Positions 47,720 through 59,127 of a stretch of DNA of 64,000 nucleotides are shown here, piece by piece (positions within the stretch are counted from its first letter, which is position 1; every line of letters starts with the position of its first letter). This stretch comes from Rosa chinensis (lineage: Eukaryota > Streptophyta > Magnoliopsida > Rosales > Rosaceae), in contig NC_037091.1 in assembly GCF_002994745.2 (NCBI RefSeq), positions 6,224,001 through 6,288,000 on the forward strand, given 5' to 3'. The notes beneath the pieces were generated by a model. That model was not told the origin of the DNA. It saw only the letters and a program-made list of their open reading frames with translations, and made no database searches. Position numbers and translations under genes: made by a program.

Positions 47720-48545
47720 TGTGATTACAGAATAAGGTGGTCAGATCAAGCAATAAATCAATAAAACAAAGGTTAAAATAAAGGTATTGATCAGTTAAGC
47801 TCACCCATACCGAGCTTGTAGACCAGAGGAAAACTAGTCCACTATTTCTGGAATAATCAATTGTTTTGATACAGAACCAAACAAATTTATTTCCTCACCG
47901 CAAGTCTACAACAGTTATCAACTATGTGTTCTATCAGCCAATTTGGTTAATAACTTCATTGTGTATGACTTAACCTTGCATATATATGTAAAAGGATAAT
48001 CAGTAACAAAGCATATATGAATTAAATAATTGATATGCTGTAGTATTGAAATATATATATATATATGTGATAGAGAGAACAAGTCTGTTAGCATGATTAT
48101 CAAGTTAATATTATATAAAAATAAACATGTTAATACTCATAGAAGACGTATCAGACTTGAAAACAAAAACAAAATAAACGAAATGTCATGGTGCTAGAGA
48201 TAAATAACATATATGAAACAGGAATTAATGGCACCCATTTATGATTATAAGATTTGATTAAGGGAAAAGTGGGCTGCGATTCCTATTATCTCATAATGGA
48301 ATCCAGTGAAAGCAAACACATATATAGCATATATAAGGAACAGTGTCCGTGCAATTGAGTAATTAGCAAACATCGGCTAGATATATATGATGCTGTATAT
48401 CTTCATAAACCCTAATATACCTAATTGACATAGATTATAAATAAACTCATAGATCATGAGTTATAGTTAAGCACAACAATGTTGCACAATAAAACTCGTA
48501 GATCATCATAGAGTTTTCAGAAGAAGAAAAAATGAGAGCAAAACG
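47720..48545 (-). other. Probable copia leader between LTR junction and hairpin array
   Basis: AT-rich, with a (TA)n run at about 48051-48066 and no coding frame. It is assigned to the copia remnant by position only. Confidence 0.4.
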
Positions 48546-48840
48546 TGCTGATAACGTGTTATAAAGTAGAGGAAAGATAAAGAGAGAAAAGTTGGGAGGA
48601 AGTAGAAGTATATCATTCAGTCTCATTAGCCTCCTTTATATAGAGGTAGAGTTTACATCAAAGTACATAACTAATGAGTAATTACATGGACATCCACATA
48701 GATAATAATATTTACAACAATTTGGATAATTTTATATATTTGTATCACAGCTTGTAATTTGGATAATTTTATCCAGACCTTTAAAATTAGTATTTGGACA
48801 TTTTCTTAAATAGAAAATCAAATTGTATCACAGCAATTTT
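48546..48840 (-). mobile_element. copia-type LTR end and primer-site junction (fragment)
   Basis: Read on the minus strand, TATAACACGTTATCAGCACG marks the LTR-to-leader junction, nearly the same as at 19765-19784. The LTR side (48566-48840) contains a complement of TATATAGAGG-type promoter sequence (about 48635). The leader continues down to the hairpin array. No pol gene or second LTR is recognised, so the element is partial. Confidence 0.55.
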
Positions 48841-50133
48841 TTTTTTTTTTTTTTTTTGAGAGAGAGAGAGAGAGAGAATGAGGTTACTCTTTATTGAAAT
48901 TTAGGAAAAAATACATATTACAAACATCAACTGCCAATGCAGTAAGTAGAAAGGAAGGAGCTGAAAAGTAAAATGTTTCTTCAGTAAAAGAACTAGAGTA
49001 TGCTGCCATGAGATGAGCTACTATGTTTGCCGGCCTCCTTGTGTGAGTAACCTTCAAGTTAGAATGAGCATCCAGAATGGTACCCATATCATCATAAATA
49101 CGCCCCAAGGTTGAGGTGTTATGCCCATCCTGGTAATCAAATGACTCTGCAAAATCTAAGAATCAGTCTCCAAGATAGCTAGAAAAAACATCATATTCAA
49201 CCACAAATTGAGCTGCCAAATTACACGCCCTAGCCTCCGCATGTTCTGGTGACAACAAACCAGCCAACGCCTTACCCCCTCCAGCAACCATAGTACCCTG
49301 AAAGTCTCTTATCACAAACCCAACACTACCTCTTCTTGAAGCATAATTGTAAGCACCATCAACATTCACTTTAAACCACCCCACAGGAGGTGACTTCTAG
49401 CGTACAATTACATGTGTTCTTACGCCACTTAGTTCATTTTTCAAGTTATGAAAACGAAACTCATTCAATCGTAAAATTACTTTGGTCACGACTTCACAAA
49501 CTTGACTACTTTTGTTCTCCCGCACTCTACAATTGCATTCTTTCTAGACTCCCCAAAGTAGGTACATCAAATCACCTAGACTTTTCAACGACAATTCTTC
49601 TACACAAAAGTTTAACCATCCCAAAATATTGTAATGCATAACATGAGGGTTGTAACATACCTGGTACAATACATCATTGGACTGGAGCAGTTGTTTAGTT
49701 AAGGGACAAATTTAGATTAGTCTCTATAGCAGTGGAAAAGAGAGGCCAGATCAAGGTATCCAGTGCTACTCTCCCAGAAGCCAAACGTTCCATGGAAGGC
49801 AGTATATCATGACATACGCTCCAAACATGGATTTTAGCTGAACTTGGAATTGTTAGCTTCAAAATCTTTTTCCAAAAACTTGCACCAACCGGTAGTTCAA
49901 AGGGACTTGGAGAAGAAGAAGTAGAGAATGAAAATCTATACGCAGTTTTCACCGTAAACTTTCCATTCTTCTCGAGATGCCAAGAAAACCTATCATCAAC
50001 CTTTCTTGAATATAAGGGAATGGCCAATATTGCCTTTGCCTCTTCCATCGGAAAATTATCACAGATCAAAGTAGTATTCCATAAACATGTCTGACTAATT
50101 AAGTCACTCACCAAAGTAAGGTCAATTGACGCA

Positions 50134-52769
50134 ACATTTGACAGGACCCGACCCAGGAATCACCCCAATTACCTGGATACGAGCCTGCGGAGCCCACATT
50201 AAGCGAAATCCTACCGAAAATTCGGCAGAACCTCCCCTAAATATGGGCTACCCAAAAATTTCACAAACCTGGATATGATTACAACATTAACTTCTACTCA
50301 ACCTACAATATCATATTTACAATCCAAGCACATATATTACATCCGGAAAGTTCAAATCCCAACATAACCTCCGTAAGCAACCACAATCCGAACAACAACA
50401 TCCATCAAAAACAAAAGAAAAGGCTTATCAGAGCAACACTAAAACTAAGCCGATATCATACAAGGTAGGTTAAGTAATAACCTACGGACAAAAACGGAAG
50501 CGCTGATTCCCAAAGTCCTTGAGCCTGGACGCAATCTCGGCTAATCTGAAATCTGGGCATTTGAAAACGAAGGGCCCAGGGGAAAACATATAAAAATCCA
50601 TTAGAGTGAGTGGACAAAACCAAAATGAGAATCAAAACAATTTATGGTATGCTTCCCCATTTCTCTTTTTAAGAAAACCATCATGCAGCTAAACCCTATG
50701 AAGTTCCAACTCAATCCTTTTCCAAGAAACTCATTTGATGACTAGGAAGGACTGCTTCCTAGGCATCTCATGCCATCGGGGAGGGACTGCCACCCGATGA
50801 CGCATCGGAAGGGACTGCCAACCGGAGTAGGAGGCGGTGATTAGTTGGGACTGCCAACTAGCCACAGGTAGTAGACGGGACTGCCGACTAACTACCTCAA
50901 GTCATCTGGAAGGGACTACCAACCAGATGACGCATCAGATGGGACTGCCAACCGAGCTGTAGTCTGGACGGGACTGCCGACCAGATATTACCTAGAAGGG
51001 ACTGCCAACTAGGTAAGATACGCATGCGCCAAAACTGGCCTCCTTGTCAACTGCTTTCTTTTTAAATCTTTTACTTTCCATAGAGTCACATTTTCTCAAA
51101 TAATAAATCAACTGAAAACTTATTTCCATGCTGCATGCATTATTTTAACAAAATAAAAGTCCACTCACAAGTGAGTCCCGCAGCTAACCCTACTGCCTGC
51201 CTGTGTCCTCCTCGCTCGAGGGCTCAGTACGTCCTGTCACAATTGAATAGGATATAATTAACCATATAATGAAATACTCTCAAAAACAACTCATTCCCCT
51301 TGGAATAAGCATCCGTTATTCACAAATTGTTAGAAAACTCCCATCCTTTAATTTGGGATTAAATTCTATCATTCCTTTACAACCTCGATGCCCTCCAACT
51401 CATAACCACTCAATCAATTTTTAATTCGATTCCTTAACCATTCCAAGACCTCGCTTAATCTAAGCCTTCACAAAGACCGTTCGATAACTTAACAAATTTT
51501 TAATTCACTTCCTTCAACCCAATTTACCACCAATTTATAATACAAATCCTTTTCCAACAATTCCACATTCTTTCTTAATTTTTTTTTTCTCCTTTGCAAA
51601 AATCACAATTTTCAACTCTAACAATCTCAAATTCTCTCTAAACTTTCTTTTCCCAAACCACAATTTCAACACCAAATTCCTCAACAATATAGACCAATCC
51701 CACAATAACATTGACAATAAATTACCAAGAGATTAAGTCAAAAGATTCATCAACTAAAACATTTAAAACATCCATAATTTCCAAATTTCTCTTTGACATT
51801 CCAAACCCAAAATACTACTTCAACCTCTCAACACTCTCAACTCAACACCAAAAACATGACAACAAATTCTCAACCCAAGATAATAATCTTAACCACCTTA
51901 GAACCACAACCAACATCAAACTCCAAGGAAACTCATTAACCAACAACCTTAAATCTAACACAACAATTCATAGACTACAACTAACAGTTCCTATACCTGC
52001 AACAACAACCAAATTCAAGTAGAAATAACCAGAAAAATCAAACAACAACCCAAGAATTCGAGAGTTACTGTTCACGGTACTGTTCACAGTCTCAAACACC
52101 CTCAAATCTTCTTCCACCGATCAAAACGAGCTGCAACAAGGTTAGGAATACGTTCAGTACTTCCCCAACAACCAAAACCCCCAAAGAATCCGGCCGGAAA
52201 TCGCCGGAAACCGGACATCAAAGCAAAAATCCATTTTTTTTCCATTTCTGCAATTCTCCTCATATCTCCAAAATCAAAGCTACCCAAGGTGAAATACTTA
52301 CATGGCTAGAAGGAGAAGGAAGAGAGGATCACGCCGTGCCCAAGCTTTCGTCCTGGGGTGGCTGGACGGCGACGGAATCGCCGGAGAGAGGGAAAGCAGC
52401 GGCGGAAGAAGAAAAAAGAAAAGGGGGGGGTGACTCGGGTTCTACCCGTGCTCTATCTCTTTCCTCTTTTTTTTTTTTTTTTTTCTGATTCTTTCCCTTT
52501 CTCTCTCTTTCATTTGATTTTATCCCCTCCTTACCACATATAGTAGCTCACAAAAAAAGAAAATCATGCCAAAAAATAGAAATGTCTATTTTTGGTCATA
52601 ACGTTTCCGATATAAATCCAATTTAAACAAACTACGTGTCCACGAACTCGATTTTTCGTATTCTACGACAATCTCAAAGAAACTTCCTAATTTACCGGAC
52701 TAAAGAAAAAGTTACTCTTCGGTCAACCACGGTAAAAAGTAACTAGTAGGTACGGGGCATTACAACATT
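50134..52769. mobile_element. Solo LTR, about 2.63 kb, TSD ACATT
   Basis: The element runs TGACAGGACCCGACCC...GGGGCATTACA (50139-52764), bounded by TG and CA, with the 5-bp duplication ACATT on both sides (50134-50138 and 52765-52769). It carries no internal coding region, only short shadow frames. Large LTRs with these ends occur in plant Ty3/gypsy elements, an assignment from memory. It formed by LTR-LTR recombination after insertion into the LINE. It holds the hairpin array at 50742-51016. Transcription direction is not certain. Confidence 0.85.
50742..51016. repeat. Nine hairpins with loop GGGACTGCC and different complementary stems
   Basis: The clearest members are CTAGGAA/TTCCTAG (50742-50762), CATCGGG/CCCGATG (50774-50799), TAGTT/AACTA (50842-50860), GTCATCTGG/CCAGATGAC (50901-50931) and TTACCTAG/CTAGGTAA (50988-51016). 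Weaker ones lie at about 50804, 50866, 50936 and 50963. The loop GGGACTGCC (or GGGACTACC, GGACTGC) is nearly fixed while stem sequences differ and remain paired. Confidence 0.82.
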
Positions 52770-53492
52770 ACCCTGCTTAGGTCTAAAGTCTGGTACCCCA
52801 GGAAGCCAATGATCACTCTACAAGTTTACCTCCCTTCCATTACGAATCTGCCAATAAGTCCCTCTTGGTAACAAATCTCTTGTAGAAAAAATACTCCTCC
52901 ATGAAGTGAGGAGCCACAGTCCAAAAAGAATCTTCTAAATAGTAATTGGCCTTGAAAATTCGAGCAACCAAAGAGTAAGGATTGTTGATCAACCACCAAG
53001 CTTGCTTTGCTAGCATATGGCCGCATTAAAATCGATAAACTACGAAAACCTAAACCACCCTCCTCCTTCAGATTATTTAAGGCTTTCCAAGTTTTCCAAT
53101 GAATCTTTCTTTTATCAATAGTACTACCCCACCAAAATCTAGCACACATTCGCTCCAAATCTTCACAAAAGTTTTTTGTCAATTGAAAAACACTCATGGC
53201 ATAAGTAGGTAAAGTCTGAGCCACTACTCTGAATGTCCTTTCCAATTTTCCCTACTAGCTAGAAACTTTCTCCCCCAAATTTTCCTTGATATACTGAAAA
53301 GTAGCAGTTTTCTTCCTCCCCACATAAGTAGGCAAACCCAAGTATTTTTCAATAAGATTCCACAACCTCAACTCCTAAAAAACTAGACACTTCTTCCTGC
53401 AATAACCCCGGAACATTCTTACTGAAAACCATAAAACTTTTATCAAAATTCACTAACTGACCTGATCCTCTCCCAGAAGTGTCAATAACATC

Positions 53493-53880
53493 TTATGGGA
53501 TTGCCACTTGCATTTCCATCGTTGTCTTTGCATTTCCACTTGCCCTCTCCCTCGAGAACCGCAACTTGAGAACTTTTTTACATAACAAAACATGTGGTTC
53601 AAGATCATACTTATAGGTATCTGGATTATAGTTTGCATATGTTTTGTACCAGCGGAATCTAATTGGAAGTACATCCAAGCAGGATCGGAAGGTGTTTTCA
53701 CGTATTTGAAAAACTTCGCTCTCAAATTCACAGCTCTCAAACATGGTGGTCATGTTTGCTTCAATAATGAACCAACTGGGGACTACTGCTTTTCTATGCT
53801 CCTCAGTGGCGGCGATGGGGTGCATATATAACTGGGACTGCTTTTCTATGTTCCTCAGCGGCGGCGATGGGGTGCTTATA
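53493..53880 (-). other. Unrecognised minus-strand frame with 5' tandem duplication
   Basis: A 110-codon frame (53825-53493) starts M-H-P-I-A-A-T-E-E-H and runs into the LINE region near 53480. I do not recognise the protein. Its start region is tandemly duplicated: the block TTCCTCAGCGGCGGCGATGG at about 53852 repeats one at about 53801, so two possible start contexts exist. It may be an exon fragment truncated by the LINE insertion. Confidence 0.3.
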
Positions 53881-54420
53881 TAGGAGTCTAGTTTAACCCT
53901 AAATCGACCACCGATAGGAAACTACCTTTACCAAATTATATATTCGTATTAGGAAAAGGTTTTCATTTTTAAAAAATTTATTACTAGTTACACGGTGTCA
54001 CAGTTAATAGTTTTTTTTTTCCTTTTTTTCTTAAATATTTACTTTTTATTTTTTTTTTGGTCAAATCTTAAATATTTACTTTAAAATAGACATAATGGTT
54101 GTAAAGGATTAAAATCAATTTTGATACCTCAAATTTACAGAAATATTTAAACAAAGGGAAATAATGAAAAATGTCATATTAGAGTGTGAAATGATAAAAA
54201 TGTCACATAGTTTCCCACCTTTTTGAATCACACCCAAAATAGGTGTCAATATATATTGCATCACAAGCCAAAATATGTCATTACATACCCTTCCGCATTT
54301 AGACAAGAAGATAGTGATAGTACCCACAATAGTACATATCAATAGACCCACTCACTAGACAGTTAGATACACAGACATAGCGAGATTTCTCCTTTGGTAC
54401 TACTCTAGAGGCGCTAGATA
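53881..54420. other. AT-rich intergenic DNA
   Basis: Poly-T tracts near 54008 and 54050; no gene or element ends seen. Confidence 0.4.
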
Positions 54421-55135
54421 CACAACAAAGTGCTTAGATCCCTAAAAAACTTAGGGAATTATTGAAAGTAAAAAGCTACTAACATAGGATCCCTAAAAAA
54501 CGAGAAATAATATAGGCCTAAAGCACAAAACCCTAGCCCAAAATACAGCCCCCAGGAAACAGTAGGCTCAAGGCCCATAAACCGGCTCAACAGGCCCAGC
54601 CCATTCCTTCTTACAACAGCCATACATGCAGAACCAGAGCCGCCGCCGCCGAACTAGCTCCACCAGAATCGCGTCGCTGCCGATCTTAGATGCCGGGAAT
54701 GGAGCCTCTCCAACCATCAAGAACTCCCAAACTAGAAACCAAGCAAAACTTGACAAGAGTTCACCCAAAAACCAGATCGAAGCATCCAAAGAAAAGTCAG
54801 CGACACTGCTTGGAAGGAAAGCAGATCGAGATCTAGCCACCCCCCCAACCCAATCCATCATCCATCTCACAGAAATCGGACAACCAGCCACTGTGTTTGA
54901 AAGAGATATGGCACCGAAAAACCGCCAAACCCATCTATCAAAACTTGAAGAATCCACCGTCCCTCGAGAGCTGCTTTGAGCCATAGCCTTCATCACTCGT
55001 CCGGCAGCAGACCACAGACGACAAGAAGACCAGAGGCCAGTCCAGCCTCCTCACACCGCCGGACTAGCGCAATCGTACAGAAAACGAAACCTCTGTGTTT
55101 AGGGGCGTGTGTAGCGCGTTGGGTTCTTAAGCCTT
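54421..55135 (-). mobile_element. GC-rich retroposon-like block
   Basis: A 142-codon minus frame (54996-54568) starts M-M-K-A-M-A-Q-S-S-S-R-G and is Trp/Phe-rich, ending with V-E-P-V-Y-G-P. It is followed (minus reading) by GGGCTGTATTTTGGGC and T-rich sequence. The composition is like the block at 38340-38960. It may be a non-autonomous retroposon, but I cannot name a family and found no clear duplication or poly(A). A host gene cannot be excluded. Confidence 0.3.
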
Positions 55136-55964
55136 TGTTCAACAACACTACATAGTTTCTCACTTGATAAAAAGGTTCATAATGAATTGTTAGTAATATT
55201 AATTTAGTACTTATGAATAATGAGGTGATGTTAAAAAATGTTAGTCTTTAATTTTTTTATTCCCATTCTGCCCTTATGAATAATGAGGTGATGTTAAAAA
55301 AGTCTGTTTGTTGTCACTAGTAACTTGGTCAGTGATATGTGTATAACGGTGACATTGTCAGTAACATGCAATGTGACCTAACAAGTGACTTGGTCAGTGA
55401 TATGTGTATAATAGTGATGTGGCTCGTGACATGTCACTATGTATAACAGTAACATGGTCAATGACATGCAATGTGACTTGGCCAGTGACATGGATATAAC
55501 AGTGACTTTGCAATGACTTGTCAAGTGACATCTGATTGAGAGTGGCAAAATCAGTGACTTTGACAGTGAAATGGTCATGATCGTAACATGCCTAGTAACT
55601 TGCAGTTAACAGTGACTTGGTCAGTGACCTCACGAATTAGGGACTTGGGCTGGCCAATGACTTCACTGGCTAGTGACTTGGTCAGTGACATGACCAATAA
55701 CTTGGGCCAGTTACTTGGCTAGTGACTTGGCTAATGTCTTCATGAAGTTCAATTGAGGTCCCATTGCGCTCTGTACCTAAACTAATAGAGTCCAAACATA
55801 AGGCAACTAAAGCAATATCAGATGAGGTACTTTGATCATCAGTTACACCACTAGTCTTCCTCCCATAAATAATCTTTTCTTGAGCATCATGACCTTAGTC
55901 CTTAGGTGACATGATAAAAATTACTTTCACAGGTAAATTGGTTCAGTCTTTGCTTCTCACGCAT

Positions 55965-56345
55965 ATCCTCTCGAGGGAATTTATACTCACTTAGATTCGT
56001 GTCGAGGGGATTACTCCTCACTATATTAACCTTGAGGAGATATCTCCTCACATAGATTCGTCTTTAGGGAATTACTTTACTCCTCACCCAAATTTGTGTT
56101 AAAGGGATATCTCCTCACCCATATTTCCCTTGAGGAGATTACTCCTCACCCATATTAGCCTTGAGGGGATTTCTTCTCACACAGACTCACTTTTAGGGAA
56201 TTACTTTACTCCTCACCCAAATTTTCCTTAAGGGAATATCTCCTCACCAGATTTCCCTTAAAGAGATTACTCCTCAGCCATATTGATCTTGATGGGATTT
56301 CTCCTCAAACATATTCGCCTCTAAAGAATTACTTCTCACTCAATT
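55965..56345. repeat. Tandem repeat, about 40-45 bp, with GAGGAGATATCTCCTC palindrome core
   Basis: About nine or ten diverged units of the form T-T-GAGGGGATTNCTCCTCACCCATATT. One unit has the perfect 16-bp palindrome GAGGAGATATCTCCTC (56034-56049); others keep partial pairing (GAGGAGATTACTCCTC near 56132). The spacers are A/T/C-rich and also repeat. Confidence 0.75.
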
Positions 56346-57018
56346 TTTTTTTTCTTGTCATATTTTAGTAATTTTACAGAGATTTCTTTATGTTGTCGGG
56401 ATATATTCCAAATATCTTATATATTGGAAATATTTGACGATATCAGAGAAATTTCACATAAACGGTGAAAGACAAGATATGTTCCCTCCATGATATATCG
56501 GTCCCTCAAAAAAAATATATCAGGGGATAAATCAGAAATTTCACAAATATTTCAATCTTTGGGCCCAATTAACAGTTACTTGGCCAGTGACATGTGTATA
56601 ACAGTGACATGATCAGTGACATGCAATGTGACCTGAGGTATTTCTTGTTCTAGTAGTTACAATTTCTTTTATCTTTTACTGAAAAAGCATTGTTAATTGG
56701 ATTCTGGTGCTTGTATGCCAATATATAAAGCTTTTGATTATGGTTCTTAGTTTGGCGATTAGACAGTGACATGGTTAGTGACTTGGCCAATAACTTTGCT
56801 AATGACTTGAGGTTAACAGTGACTTGGTCAGTGACATGCAATGTGATTTGACCAATGATAGTGATTTGGTCAATTTAGAGAATACCTAAAATTTAAATTG
56901 CTACAAAAGATCTATAAAAATGATGTTTCATTAAAGAAAACTAAACATAACAGTGATACCATAAAAAGATACAAAAAACTAATTAATTAGAGTTTAAAAT
57001 TAGCCAGTGACTTGCATC

Positions 57019-57180
57019 TTAAGCCATAAACAAATTTCTAAAATTTCTTTTATCCTTGCTGCTCTTCTTCACAACTTTTTTCTTCTTGGTTGGAACTTCT
57101 ACTTCTTCTCTATAATCTTCTTCTTCACTTTCTTCTCTTTGTCTTCTTTTACCCGGCCCATGTGTCTTGTTTGTATATCC
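57019..57180 (-). other. Possible basic/acidic terminal exon, unrecognised
   Basis: After an AG acceptor (about 57180), the minus strand reads G-Y-T-N-K-T-H-G-P-G-K-R-R-Q, then an E-rich run, then V-P-T-K-K-K-K-V-V-K-K, and stops at 57019. The charged composition resembles a nuclear protein tail. It lies inside the GTGAC repeat region and could be the last exon of the minus-strand gene whose exon is at 63057-63125, but nothing proves that link. Confidence 0.3.
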
Positions 57181-57550
57181 TATACACAATTGTAAAAATG
57201 AGAAGATCATCAGTGACTTTAACAATTATATGATCAGTGACGTGTTTATGACTATGATATGGCCAAACCAGTAACTTGAGATTAACAATGATTTGGCCAG
57301 TGACCTCACTAACTAGGGACTTGACCTGGCCAATGACGTGTATAGCAATGACTTGGTCAGTGACATACAATGTGATCTGTCCAGTGACATGGATATAACA
57401 GTGACTTGGCAAGTGATATGTGATTAACAGTGACTTTGACAGTTACATAATCGATCACATGGTCATGAGTCATGACATGGCCAGTAACTTGGCTAGTGAC
57501 TTGAGGTTAACAGTGACTTGGTCAGTGACATCACTAACCAGAAGTGACCT

Positions 57551-57932
57551 GCAAAAACAAATACAACATTAAATATCATTGAAGGCAACAAAACCCAATC
57601 CAAGACAAGGGGGGCTGGGGGAGCCTCCTCCACCATGGGGGGCCTCTTTCACAACAACCAGCCAGCATTTCACAATTACATTCACAATCAGACCTATTAT
57701 CACATTAAAATCAGACCTAAACCTTAATATCACATTAATCAGGCCTATTATCACATACACAATCACAATTACATTCACAAACCATAAAATCAAAATCACC
57801 ACACACCAACACTTTTAGCATTGAATACCAATCTCTAACTATAACATGTTCAAAATGTTACAAGGAAATCAAAATTTAAACGCACAGACAAGTCTAAATG
57901 CAAGATGTTTAAAAGCTTGAGCAACAGAACAG
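57551..57932. other. Intron-like or intergenic DNA beside the CACTA element
   Basis: A G-rich block (about 57608-57645) is followed by repeated ATCACATTAAAATCAGACC-type words (57690-57760). No gene is recognised. Confidence 0.35.
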
Positions 57933-59127
57933 ATTACACTACACCAAAAATGTTAACACACAACACTTTTTGCACAACGAAAAAAAAAATGCGTTGTGTG
58001 ATGAAGAAAAGTTAATCACACAACATGTTTACTAAACTAAAGTTGTATAAGGAGGTTAAAATTCTGAATTTTTTTTTAGAAGGTCATTGCACAACGGTTA
58101 CAAGAATAATCCATTGTGTGAATCATAAAAAAATAGCGGCAGATTTCCCTCCTAGATCGACTCAAATTTGGCTCCAAATTGATATTCTAAAGTACAACAG
58201 AATAGTTATATCTGTTGTATGAGTGTAGCTTGCAAAATATCATACAACTGTTTTTTTACTTTCTGTTGTCTGATAAAGGAAGATATATTGGGAAAGTTTG
58301 GATGTGTGTAGATTTGCCTCAAAATGGCACTATTCCCTCCAACATTTCCCTGCATTCTCTCCCCCAAAATTCGATTCCCTCTCAGCAGGCAACAAGAGGC
58401 GGCAAAACTGAAAATTTTTAAGTGGCATTCAGACAACAGATATGTGGAAAACCATGGTCTGATGCCTGCATGATGAAATTAATGGCTTATGTGGCCATGT
58501 GTCCTAGCGCTAGACAACTACACAATAGCATCGATCTATTCAGACCAAACTATTAGAACACTTCAGAAAAAATCCATTCAGACCAAACTAATGCCCACAG
58601 CTAAACCCGACACGACATTCACTCCACAAAACCCCACAGCTGACCCCAACTCACCCCGACTCTCTCTCTGACTCCCTCGCTGTTCGACTCTCACTCTGAC
58701 TCACTCCACAGCTGCCCCGACTCACTCCACAATCCTAAACCCTAAATCCACCGCCTCCGAAGCGAAGCCTTCGAAGCCCTAAATGGGAGATTTCCCTTCG
58801 AAGCCCTAAAGGAGATTTCTTTGTGAATCCGTGGATTCACATCGGAGCAGCCTTAGACTTGGATTCACACAGGAGCCCTAAACAATTTCGTCATCTCGAA
58901 CTTCAATTCACGCCTTTGATTCGATTTGTCTCGAACTTGGTAAGTTCTCGTCATCTCCTTTACTGTTTTGATTCAATTTTGATTTGGATTTGTCAACTTT
59001 CGCTCTTCGTTACTGTTTCAATTCACTGAGATGCAAAATTTAGGGTTCTGATATTCATAAGCAGATCTTAAAATTGTGCAATCTAGTCACTGGAGTTTAA
59101 CAGAGACTCGGATCTCCATCTCCGACC

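Larger units (their letters stand above)
48838..53480 (-). mobile_element. Minus-strand L1-like LINE split by a solo LTR
   Basis: Read on the minus strand, the RT C-terminal part (53450-52826) includes V-N-F-D-K-S, V-A-Q-T-L-P-T-Y-A-M-S-V-F and K-I-H-W-K-T-W. The zf-RVT region (50114-49695) has F-T-V-K-T-A-Y-R and K-I-H-V-W. The RNase H-like domain (49384-48884) has F-K-V-N-V-D-G-A-Y and T-R-R-P-A-N-I-V-A-H. The poly(A) tail is the T-run at 48838-48857. The solo LTR at 50139-52764 separates the first two parts, and the reading resumes cleanly on the other side. Stops and frameshifts make it non-functional, and it is 5'-truncated. A GA microsatellite (48859-48877) lies next to the tail. Confidence 0.83.
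55310..57550. repeat. Dispersed and tandem GTGACTTGGTCAGTGACATG-type repeats
   Basis: Many degenerate copies of GTGACNTGGNCA occur at 55310-55740, 56575-56640, 56760-56880 and 57220-57545, roughly every 15-25 bp. The core TGAC-TTG-GTCA is itself a small inverted repeat. Frames through it (for example 55378-55578 and 57149-57412, minus) are low-complexity by-products. Confidence 0.75.

Noticed and set aside
50742..51016. Ordinary minisatellite
   Set aside because: Only the 9-bp loop is shared; flanking arms differ in sequence but pair with each other, which a simple tandem repeat would not produce.
52358..52543. Basic low-complexity open frame
   Set aside because: It is within the solo LTR, is due to purine-rich sequence, and has no family match.
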